A stretch of DNA of 64,000 bases from an uncultured Clostridia bacterium (GTDB lineage Bacteria > Bacillota > Clostridia > Oscillospirales > Ruminococcaceae), in NCBI GenBank assembly GCA_947631995.1, contig CANRNT010000001.1, positions 94,699 to 158,698 of the forward strand. Direction: 5' to 3'. Position numbers and translations under genes: made by a program. The notes below the pieces were generated by a model. That model was not told the DNA's origin. It did no database searches and was given only the letters and a program-made list of their open reading frames with translations. This document shows positions 24,454-31,902 of the stretch, one piece after another (the stretch's first letter is position 1; every line of letters begins with the position of its first letter).

Positions 24454-25364
24454 TATCTTGCACCTCCCGTAATTCTTATGTAGTAGTCTTCCAGAGCCTC
24501 GCCGCTGACATTCAGCTTTGACACCGCTATGCCTGCTTCTACCAGCGCTTTGTTTACAGCCGCGCTCTCTTCTATGCGCTGAGTAACGTTTATCTGGTTT
24601 ACACTCACCTGCTGAAACTGCGTTATGCCCATGTTCTGAAGCACATTCATCGCGGCGGCAATGTTATCTACAACTATCTCAATTTTGGCGGCGCACTCGT
24701 CTTTGAGCTGCTGTGCCGAAAGCTCTTTGAGCAGCACGCCGTTTTCTATAATGCCGATATGCGTTGCAATTTTAGCAAGCTCGTCAAGTATGTGGCTGGA
24801 TATGAGAATGGTTATGTGCCGCTCTATTGCAAGGCGGTGTATGGTCTCTCTGACCTCTACTATACCCTGCGGGTCAAGACCGTTTATAGGCTCGTCGAGT
24901 ACCATAAATTCGGGGTCGCCGACAAGCGCTATTGCAATGCCCAGCCTCTGGCGCATACCCAAAGAAAATTCTTTCGCCTTTTTCTTGCCTGCGTCAAAAA
25001 GCCCAACCGCCTGCAAAAGCTCGTTCACATAACCCACGTTATAAACGCCGCGCACAAGGCACTTTGCCTTAACGTTCTGAAATGCCGTCATATCGGGGTA
25101 TATGCCCGGTGCTTCAATAAGGCAGCCGACTTTTTCACGCACCGCGCCAAGCTGCGCGCCCGAGCAGCCGAACAGCTCATAACTTCCGCTCGTCTGTGTA
25201 GAAAGCCCTGCGATTATCTTCATAAGAGTGGTTTTTCCTGCGCCGTTACGGCCTATAAAGCCGTACACCGCACCCTTCGGTATGTGCATACACACGCGGT
25301 CAATTGCGTTATGCCTGCCGTATGTTTTGGTAAGGTCTTGCGTTGTAAGCAGATATTCGCTCAT
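24453..25364 (-). CDS. ABC transporter ATP-binding protein, BcrA-like
   Basis: Cytoplasmic ATPase of 303 residues with Walker A (GRNGAGKTTL), a Q-loop region, signature FSLGMRQRLGIA and Walker B MVLDEPINGLDP followed by the SSHIL switch histidine. The signature begins FSLGM rather than LSGGQ, as is typical of BcrA-like subunits. A C-terminal ~80-residue extension carries the usual accessory domain. It starts 16 bases after the thioesterase gene and overlaps the permease. Confidence 0.93.
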   Translation of the reverse strand: MSEYLLTTQDLTKTYGRHNAIDRVCMHIPKGAVYGFIGRNGAGKTTLMKIIAGLSTQTSGSYELFGCSGAQLGAVREKVGCLIEAPGIYPDMTAFQNVKAKCLVRGVYNVGYVNELLQAVGLFDAGKKKAKEFSLGMRQRLGIAIALVGDPEFMVLDEPINGLDPQGIVEVRETIHRLAIERHITILISSHILDELAKIATHIGIIENGVLLKELSAQQLKDECAAKIEIVVDNIAAAMNVLQNMGITQFQQVSVNQINVTQRIEESAAVNKALVEAGIAVSKLNVSGEALEDYYIRITGGAR

Positions 25365-25380
25365 TTTGTCCTCCTTAAAA

Positions 25381-25779
25381 TTATTTTGCCAGTCTCATTC
25401 CCGTAGAAGTGACCGAAGCTACTTTATTTCCCAGATTATCGGTTATCGATATCTCATAAAAGCAGGCTCGCTTGCCGTCTTTCAAGAGCTTTATCTCGCT
25501 GAAAAGTGTGTCGCCTTTGGGTGAAGAAAGATATGTAATACTGCTTGAAAGCGTAACGGTAGGCACACCGCCGATATTTGACGCAACGGCAAACGTAAAG
25601 TCAGCAAGCGTAAAGATAGCTCCGCCCATGATATGACCCGTTGCATTCACATGGCGGTCATCGGTCTTTAAGCTGCACCTTACGCCGTTTTCGTCCGCCT
25701 GCAAAATCTCTATACCTGTCGTTACCATGGCAAAGCGGTCTTTTATAAAAAAGTCCTTTACTTCATCGAATGTCATCAT
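25381..25779 (-). CDS. Hotdog-fold thioesterase, PaaI type
   Basis: The 132-residue protein has the PaaI/YbgC-like hotdog core (GHIMGGAIFTLADFTFA) and ends with VASVTSTGMRLAK. Members hydrolyse acyl-CoA thioesters in the cytoplasm; the natural substrate is not predictable. It is the first gene of an operon with the ABC transporter, although no functional link is obvious. Confidence 0.88.
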   Translation of the reverse strand: MMTFDEVKDFFIKDRFAMVTTGIEILQADENGVRCSLKTDDRHVNATGHIMGGAIFTLADFTFAVASNIGGVPTVTLSSSITYLSSPKGDTLFSEIKLLKDGKRACFYEISITDNLGNKVASVTSTGMRLAK

Positions 25780-25823
25780 ATCCGTATCTCCTCATAAAAT
25801 GTTGAAACATTAAACCATATATA

Positions 25824-25852
25824 ATGATAACACACGTCATAAAAAATGTCAA
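25824..25852 (-). promoter_or_regulatory. Promoter of the thioesterase-ABC transporter operon
   Basis: Minus strand TTGACA (complement of 25847-25852) and TATCAT (complement of 25824-25829) with a 17-base spacer. Confidence 0.7.
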
Positions 25853-25878
25853 TAGAAAATATAATGTATAGGGCCGTA

Positions 25879-25907
25879 TTGACAAAACTCTTTTGGTGAT
25901 ATATAAT
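25879..25907 (+). promoter_or_regulatory. Sigma-A promoter of the feoAB fusion gene
   Basis: TTGACA at 25879-25884 and TATAAT at 25902-25907, spacer 17. I did not see a clear Fur box overlapping it, though iron control would be expected. Confidence 0.83.
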
Positions 25908-25949
25908 AGCTTAGGCAGGACAAGCTAATTTACGAAAGAAACGGTGTAT

Positions 25950-28316
25950 ATGAACTTAAACGAATTACAGATAGGCAAGACCGCCAAGATACTGACCGTT
26001 GGCGGAGAAGGCTCGCTGCGGCAGCATTTTCTTGATATGGGGGTTATCCCGGGAGCGGAAGTTACCGCGGTAAAGCTAGCTCCGATGGGCGACCCTTTGG
26101 AGCTGCGGATACACGGCTATGAGCTTACGCTGCGTATCGACGACGCAAAAAAGATAGAGGTATCTCCGCTGACCGATGAGACCTCGGCGAACAAATTTGA
26201 AACAAAGGACATTGTCATACGCAGACACAGAGAGCACCCTGGTCTTGGCGAGGGCGGAAGATATCACGTTGAAACGGGAGAACAGCCTCTGCCTGACGAT
26301 CACAAGCTGACGTTTGCTCTTGCGGGTAATCAAAACTGCGGCAAGACCACTCTTTTCAATCAGCTCACCGGCTCAAATCAGCACGTCGGAAACTTTCCCG
26401 GCGTTACGGTTGACAGGAAGGACGGCGTAATAAAGGGTTATCCGAACACGCTTATTACAGATCTTCCCGGAATATACTCGATGTCGCCGTATTCGAGCGA
26501 GGAGATAGTCACCCGCGAATTTATCATAAAAGACAAACCCGACTGCATTATCAACATAGCGGACGCAACTAACATCGAGCGAAATCTGTATCTTACAATG
26601 CAGCTCATGGAGCTTGATGTACCGATTGTTTTGGCGCTTAACATGATGGACGAAATGCGCGGCAACGGCGGTTCGGTACACATAAACGAGATGGAGGAGC
26701 AGCTCGGGATACCCGTTGTGCCTATATCTGCGGCAAAGAACGAGGGTATTGACGAGCTTGTAGGTCATGCGGTACATATTGCGAAATACCGCGAGCGTCC
26801 CGCACGGACGGATTTTTGCGGAAGCGACACCAACGGCGGCGCCGTACACCGTGCGCTTCACGGAATAATGCACCTTATCGAGGATCACGCCGCCGCGGCT
26901 GACATTCCTCTGCGTTTTGCGGCAACAAAGCTCATCGAGGGTGACGAGGTAATAAAAAATGCTCTGTCGCTTTCTAAAAACGAGGAGGAAATGATAGAGC
27001 ACATCATCACGCAAATGGAACAGGAACGCGGTCTTGACAGGGCTGCCGCTATTGCGGATATGCGCTTCTCATTTATAATGGAGCTGGTAAACAAGACGGT
27101 CGTTAAGCCTGTTGAAAGCAAGGAACGCGAAAGAAGCCGAAGGATAGATAAGATACTTACAGGAAAATACACGGCTATTCCCTCTTTCATTGCGATAATG
27201 GCTGTTATATTCTGGCTGACATTCAACGTCATAGGCGCGTTTTTGCAGGGACTTCTGGAAAAAGGCATTGACTTTCTCGCGCAGGAGACCGATGAGATAC
27301 TGAGCGCAATGAACGTAAACGGCGTTCTTCACTCGCTGATAATCGACGGCATATTCAACGGCGTCGGCAGCGTATTGAGCTTTATGCCGATAATAGTTAC
27401 GCTTTTCTTCTTCCTCTCGCTGCTGGAGGATACGGGCTACATGGCAAGGGTGGCGTTCGTTATGGATAAGCTGCTGCGAAAGCTCGGGCTTTCGGGCAGA
27501 AGTATCGTTCCCATGCTGATAGGCTTCGGCTGCACGGTTCCGGGGGTCATGGCGAGCAGAACGCTCCCCTCGGAGCGCGACAGAAAAATGACTATCATGC
27601 TTACGCCGTTTATGAGCTGTACCGCAAAGCTGCCTATATACGGATTTTTCACGCACACGTTCTTCCCAAAATACAGCGGTCTTATCATGGTCGGGCTGTA
27701 TCTGCTGGGAATATTCGTCGGAATAATTACCGCGCTGATATCAAAAGTTTTCACATTCAGCGGCGAGGCTGTACCGTTTGTAATGGAGCTGCCGAACTAC
27801 CGTTTGCCGGGTATGAAAAACGTTGCGCGTCTGCTATGGGACAAATCAAAGGACTTTTTACAGCGCGCGTTCACGGTTATATTCGCGGCCTCGATAGTTA
27901 TTTGGTTCTTGCAGACGTTTGACGGACAGTTCAACATGGTTTCAGACTCACAGGACAGCATACTCGCTGTCATAGCTGGCTTTATAGCCCCGATATTCGC
28001 TCCTCTCGGCTTTGGAGACTGGCGGATATCCACGGCTCTGATGACTGGATTTATGGCAAAAGAGAGCGTTGTTTCTACGCTTTCGGTGCTTTTCACGGGA
28101 ACGGATCAGCTTCTGATAACGCTATCCCCTGTTGCGGCGGCGTCGCTATTGGTATTCTGCCTGCTGTACACCCCTTGTGTTGCTTCTATCGCCGCGATAA
28201 AGCGGGAGCTTGGCGCGAAATGGTCGGTATACATAATTCTTTTCCAATGCGGCATAGCATGGATATGCGCTTACGTTGTACACGCGATATGTATTCTGGC
28301 AGGCATGGCTGTATAA
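25950..28316 (+). CDS. feoB: Ferrous iron transporter, FeoA-FeoB fusion
   Basis: This 788-residue protein joins a FeoA (SH3-like) domain (~1-75; ITVGG-like start, LDMGVIPGAEV, ELRIHGYELTLR) to a complete FeoB. After a linker with RRHREHPGLGEG come the G domain (GNQNCGKTTLFNQLTG, G3 DLPGIYSMSPYSSEE, G4 NMMDE) and a helical domain, then the membrane part with two Gate motifs (IGFGCTVPGVMASRTL; FCLLYTPCVASIAAI). FeoB imports Fe(II) across the cytoplasmic membrane. The ATG at 25950 is taken; a GTG at 25944 is also possible because the ribosome site is weak. A fused FeoA is found in several anaerobes. Confidence 0.95.
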   Translation: MNLNELQIGKTAKILTVGGEGSLRQHFLDMGVIPGAEVTAVKLAPMGDPLELRIHGYELTLRIDDAKKIEVSPLTDETSANKFETKDIVIRRHREHPGLGEGGRYHVETGEQPLPDDHKLTFALAGNQNCGKTTLFNQLTGSNQHVGNFPGVTVDRKDGVIKGYPNTLITDLPGIYSMSPYSSEEIVTREFIIKDKPDCIINIADATNIERNLYLTMQLMELDVPIVLALNMMDEMRGNGGSVHINEMEEQLGIPVVPISAAKNEGIDELVGHAVHIAKYRERPARTDFCGSDTNGGAVHRALHGIMHLIEDHAAAADIPLRFAATKLIEGDEVIKNALSLSKNEEEMIEHIITQMEQERGLDRAAAIADMRFSFIMELVNKTVVKPVESKERERSRRIDKILTGKYTAIPSFIAIMAVIFWLTFNVIGAFLQGLLEKGIDFLAQETDEILSAMNVNGVLHSLIIDGIFNGVGSVLSFMPIIVTLFFFLSLLEDTGYMARVAFVMDKLLRKLGLSGRSIVPMLIGFGCTVPGVMASRTLPSERDRKMTIMLTPFMSCTAKLPIYGFFTHTFFPKYSGLIMVGLYLLGIFVGIITALISKVFTFSGEAVPFVMELPNYRLPGMKNVARLLWDKSKDFLQRAFTVIFAASIVIWFLQTFDGQFNMVSDSQDSILAVIAGFIAPIFAPLGFGDWRISTALMTGFMAKESVVSTLSVLFTGTDQLLITLSPVAAASLLVFCLLYTPCVASIAAIKRELGAKWSVYIILFQCGIAWICAYVVHAICILAGMAV

Positions 28317-28341
28317 GCTGTATAAGCTATATAATAACAAA

Positions 28342-28374
28342 TATCCCCATGGCGAACACTCCGCTATGGGGATA
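28342..28374. terminator. Bidirectional terminator between feoAB and glf
   Basis: TATCCCCAT (28342-28350) pairs with ATGGGGATA (28366-28374). It lies between the feoAB stop and the convergent glf stop, with T-rich sequence on the plus-strand exit. Confidence 0.75.
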
Positions 28375-28395
28375 ACTTTATTTATTTACTTTTCG

Positions 28396-29511
28396 TTATT
28401 CAGAGACCGAGCCAAACTCTTTTTTAACGGTTTCCAGAGCGGCGATTATGACCTTATCCATATCGTAATACTTGTACTCGCCCAATCTTCCGCCGAAAAT
28501 TACCTTGCTCTCCTTTTCGGCAAGCTCTTTATATTTGGCATAGAGCGTACTGTTCTTCTCATCGTTTACAGGATAATAAGGCTCGTCGCCGAACTTCCAC
28601 TCCGCGGAATACTCCTTTGAAATGATAGTAGTCGGCTGAGTACCGAACTCAAAGAACTTATGCTCGATTATTCTTGTATACGGGTGCTCACTGTCGGTAT
28701 AATTCACCACCGCGTTGCCCTGATAGTTCGGTGTGTCAAGCTCCTCCGTTTCAAAGCGGACGCTTCTGTATTCAAGGTTGCCGAAGCAATAATCGAAATA
28801 CGCGTCTATTGCGCCGGTGTATACGACCTTATCAGCCATAGCATCAAATTTTTCCTTGTCGTCAAGATAATTTGTATCGAGTATTACGTCAATACCTTCC
28901 AACATTTTCTCTATAACAGCCGTATAGCCGCCGATAGGTATACCCTGATAGCTGTCGTTGAAGTAGTTGTTATCATAGGTGAAGCGGACGGGCAGTCTTT
29001 TTATTATGAATGCCGGAAGCTCTTTGCAGTCTCTTCCCCATTGCTTCTCGGTATAGCACTTGACGAGCTTTTCGTATATATCTCTGCCGACGAGCGATAT
29101 AGCCTGCTCCTCAAGGTTTTTAGGCTCGCCCTGTATCTCTTTTTTCTGCTCCTCGATGATAGCCATTGCCTCCGCGGGAGTGGCGATATTCCACATCTTT
29201 GAGAATGTGTTCATATTGAACGGAAGATTGTAAAGCTCGTCCTTATATCTCGCGACAGGCGAATTGGTATAGCGGTTGAATTCCGCGAACCTCTGTACAT
29301 AGTTCCACACGAACTTATCGCTTGTATGGAAGATATGCGCGCCGTAAACATGGACGTTTATACCGCTTCTGTTTTCGGTATAGATATTGCCCGCAACATG
29401 GCCTCGCTTATCAACGACCAAGCAGCTTTTGCCGTGTCTTTTAGCCTCATAGGCAAATACTGCTCCGTAAAGGCCAGCACCTACTATCAAATAATCGTAA
29501 TGTTTGTTCAT
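28396..29511 (-). CDS. glf: UDP-galactopyranose mutase
   Basis: Flavoenzyme of 371 residues that converts UDP-galactopyranose to UDP-galactofuranose. The N-terminal FAD motif is YLIVGAGLYGAVFA; HVYGAHIFHTSD, NLPFNMNTF and the C-terminal FGGRLGEYKYYDMD are diagnostic. It is the last gene of the polysaccharide operon and its ATG overlaps the stop of the pyruvyl transferase frame. With the galactofuranosyltransferase-like gene upstream it indicates a glycan containing galactofuranose. Confidence 0.97.
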   Translation of the reverse strand: MNKHYDYLIVGAGLYGAVFAYEAKRHGKSCLVVDKRGHVAGNIYTENRSGINVHVYGAHIFHTSDKFVWNYVQRFAEFNRYTNSPVARYKDELYNLPFNMNTFSKMWNIATPAEAMAIIEEQKKEIQGEPKNLEEQAISLVGRDIYEKLVKCYTEKQWGRDCKELPAFIIKRLPVRFTYDNNYFNDSYQGIPIGGYTAVIEKMLEGIDVILDTNYLDDKEKFDAMADKVVYTGAIDAYFDYCFGNLEYRSVRFETEELDTPNYQGNAVVNYTDSEHPYTRIIEHKFFEFGTQPTTIISKEYSAEWKFGDEPYYPVNDEKNSTLYAKYKELAEKESKVIFGGRLGEYKYYDMDKVIIAALETVKKEFGSVSE

Positions 29512-30620
29512 ATTTTATCCTCCATTCTTTCGTCATAGGCTGCATAAGTACAATGCGAGTGATACTTCTTCGGCGAGAACAGCGCGTTTTCAAGCCATGA
29601 CATTGACTTGCTCTTTATCTCGTCAAGCTTTTTATTTGGTTCAGTATAATCAAGTCTGTCAAGCAAGCTTATATTCTCGCCAAACTGCTGCGGTGTATCA
29701 AACAAACGACCTCTGAGACCTATAGGTTCAAGCAGCGAAATAAAACGCTGTGCACCGCGTTCTTGGTTGATAAGAGTAATAAACGGCTTTTGATAGATTA
29801 TTGAAAATATCGTACCATGGAGCGAATCGGTAACTACTGCCTTTGCATTAGAACAATACCACAACCATTCCTGCAAGGTCACTTCACATTTTACATCTAC
29901 CTTTGTTGTTTCAGGATCAAGCGCAAGTTTTTCTTTATTATTTTCCCACACCTCCGGCAGTTCGTCAAGAACGGCAACTATCTTGCAGCCGCTTGCCTTA
30001 GCAATATTTTCAAGCTCTTGTCCTACCAAGTCATTCGGGTCGAGAATATACGCAAGTATATACGGATCGGGTTCTTCAAGCTGCGCCATATCAACAAGCT
30101 TCTGATATTCACTCAGCGGACACAGAAAAGCCGGGTCGCATACATCTACAACGTCTTTAACGCCAAATTGATCCCGCGCAATTTCCAGAGAAAGTTTATC
30201 ACGCACCGAAATATGATCAAAGCGGCGCAGATTGTAAGAGCTAAGCAGTTTTTCTTCACTAGTACCTATATATTCTATACCGAATGATGTGCCATAGGCT
30301 ATCTTTTTAATATTGTCGTTTACAAAATCAAGATAAAACATCTGCCTATACGGGCGCGAAAGCCAGGCATTCCACAGTTGGTCTGAACCGACCATAAAAG
30401 CATCACAGCAACTGTTCAGTTTATTCATCTCTGCCAGTGGGTATTGCGAACTGACTTTGTAAAACTCGTCTGCAATAAAGTACGGATCAGACCGTGATGC
30501 TACAGGACATATCTCTTTGATAGGATTTTCTATCATAAGCACCGACAGATGAAATTTTTCTGTCAGCACCTGATGCAGCGCAAAATAAGTAGCCATACTG
30601 CATAATTTCTGCCATACCAC
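29508..30620 (-). CDS. Polysaccharide pyruvyl transferase domain, frame-shifted C-terminal portion
   Basis: This frame holds most of a polysaccharide pyruvyl transferase (PF04230 type), which transfers pyruvate from PEP to sugars of surface glycans. Visible motifs are MVGSDQLWN, ISVRDKLS, VTDSLHGTIFSIIYQKPFI. The frame opens at a GTG at 30620 without a ribosome site. The natural N-terminus of the domain (FDIGIIGLWYGRNY) is instead encoded at the end of the overlapping upstream frame, and the two would join as NY-GSMATYF if one G were added near 30601/30602. So this is best read as the C-terminal part of one ~798-residue protein interrupted by a single-base loss. It ends overlapping glf. Confidence 0.8.
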   Translation of the reverse strand: MVWQKLCSMATYFALHQVLTEKFHLSVLMIENPIKEICPVASRSDPYFIADEFYKVSSQYPLAEMNKLNSCCDAFMVGSDQLWNAWLSRPYRQMFYLDFVNDNIKKIAYGTSFGIEYIGTSEEKLLSSYNLRRFDHISVRDKLSLEIARDQFGVKDVVDVCDPAFLCPLSEYQKLVDMAQLEEPDPYILAYILDPNDLVGQELENIAKASGCKIVAVLDELPEVWENNKEKLALDPETTKVDVKCEVTLQEWLWYCSNAKAVVTDSLHGTIFSIIYQKPFITLINQERGAQRFISLLEPIGLRGRLFDTPQQFGENISLLDRLDYTEPNKKLDEIKSKSMSWLENALFSPKKYHSHCTYAAYDERMEDKI

Positions 30621-31654
30621 AGACCGATAATGCCAATGTCAAAATGACGGTTGACTGAATAATATACCGATTTTTCAAACGAATTGCCTTTTATCATTTC
30701 ATAAAACCATCTTCTTCCGCGGACAGGTATATCCATTTTTCTGCCAAAACGATTATTGGCGCATGCAAAAGAAAACGGCACTTCACTTACTAACTTTGTA
30801 TTTTGCGATATCTCATCAAACAATTGTTTGCCCTTCTGATTATTTATAAGCACGACGCTTGTACCCAAATTGTCATTCAGCGCCTGATCATAATTTGAGA
30901 TACCCCAAAAGTCGCCTATAGAAATATCACCTTGTCTTGGCGCGGAAGCAAACATACAGTCGGCACAGACATCCATCAGCGTAAGCCCCGAATGCATAGC
31001 TTTTTCATATGGGTCAAAGCATATGTTTCCGCTTACTTTTTCACCGTTTTTAAGATACGCAGTCTGGTGGAATGAATTATACCCAAATTCCTTTGTTCTA
31101 AAGCGAAAATCTGCAAGGTTGTCTCTGCCGTAATACTCATCAAGATATTTATAGAGCACAGTCTGAGGAGGCGCTCCGTGGCAGACAAGATCAAGCGTAT
31201 ACAGATCGTCATAATTTTTTCCCAGAAAACTTTGCAAACCCGCAACCTGACACGGACAGCCGCTGAAAAGCACAGTCTTTCCATCATCAAGGAGCGACTT
31301 TATATCCTTGAAAATATTGCCGAGCAAGCTTTGTGTATACTTTGAGCCACGCATACGCTGCAATTCACTTTTGTCGGAAATAATGATATGTTCCACTTTG
31401 AAATTATCGGTATACGCCGCGCCGCAAACATATCCGCCTTTATCAAGAATATTTTCTGCGGCAAGAGTGAACATACCGCCGGATGAACTGTTCGTGCGTA
31501 TCTCATCGCTTGCCATTACAGCATAGCATTCCGGCTCGGGAGAATTTTCATATTTTGTATTGATAACAGGACAGATCTTCGCACACTTTGTACAGCCTAT
31601 GCATTTGTCAGTGTCTATAACGGGATTTGAATACCCGCGCTCATTAAACTGCAT
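30563..31654 (-). CDS. FrhB-like (coenzyme F420 hydrogenase beta-type) iron-sulfur domain, frame-shifted middle portion
   Basis: The frame encodes a ferredoxin-like region and an FrhB/FdhB C-terminal-like domain (CIGCTKCAKICPV, FSGCPCQVAGLQSFL, DLVCHGAPP, CADCMFASAPRQGDISIGDFWG), often found beside pyruvyl transferases in exopolysaccharide loci. The first ATG (31654) lies after another cluster motif, CTGCTACCNICPVNAI, in the same open frame between 31655 and ~31735; there is no start codon between that motif and the upstream in-frame stop. The true protein therefore begins in the frame at 31902 and crosses to this frame at the G6 run (31736-31741). At the other end it runs into the pyruvyl transferase domain. 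Function in glycan synthesis is unproven. Confidence 0.78.
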   Translation of the reverse strand: MQFNERGYSNPVIDTDKCIGCTKCAKICPVINTKYENSPEPECYAVMASDEIRTNSSSGGMFTLAAENILDKGGYVCGAAYTDNFKVEHIIISDKSELQRMRGSKYTQSLLGNIFKDIKSLLDDGKTVLFSGCPCQVAGLQSFLGKNYDDLYTLDLVCHGAPPQTVLYKYLDEYYGRDNLADFRFRTKEFGYNSFHQTAYLKNGEKVSGNICFDPYEKAMHSGLTLMDVCADCMFASAPRQGDISIGDFWGISNYDQALNDNLGTSVVLINNQKGKQLFDEISQNTKLVSEVPFSFACANNRFGRKMDIPVRGRRWFYEMIKGNSFEKSVYYSVNRHFDIGIIGLWYGRNYAVWLLILRCIRC

Positions 31655-31725
31655 AGTTATCGCATTGACAGGGCAAATATTGCAGCACGCTGTACAGCCT
31701 GTACAGTAATCTTTTGAAAGATCAT

Positions 31726-31902
31726 TTACCGTCTTGGGGGGTAATTCAGCAGTATCTTCGGCCCTTCATCGACAGGCTCTTCCGGCTTCGGAGCAGCATT
31801 GTCATCGGGCTGAACATTATCAGGCTGAACCTCAGGGGGCTTTTCAAAAAATGCGTGCTTGGCTGCAGCAAGCGTTCTGTATATTCTGCCCCTTTTTTTC
31901 AT
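31726..31902 (-). CDS. N-terminal portion of the frame-shifted FrhB/pyruvyl transferase protein
   Basis: As read, this is a 58-residue ORF (MKKRGRIYRTLAAAKHAFF start) with a Pro/Glu/Asp-rich second half that stops at 31726. Its ATG overlaps the stop of the preceding glycosyltransferase as ATGA and has a GGAAGGGG ribosome site, so translation does begin here. Adding one C to the six-C run (complement of 31736-31741) joins its ILLNYPP directly to KTVNDLSKDYCTGC of the next frame. With both corrections, 31902 to 29508 would be a single frame of 799 codons including the stop. Confidence 0.65.
   Translation of the reverse strand: MKKRGRIYRTLAAAKHAFFEKPPEVQPDNVQPDDNAAPKPEEPVDEGPKILLNYPPRR

Noticed and set aside
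27069..27656. Open frame of 195 codons opposite feoB
   Set aside because: Shadow of the FeoB membrane domain; Arg/Asn/Tyr-rich composition and no ribosome site.
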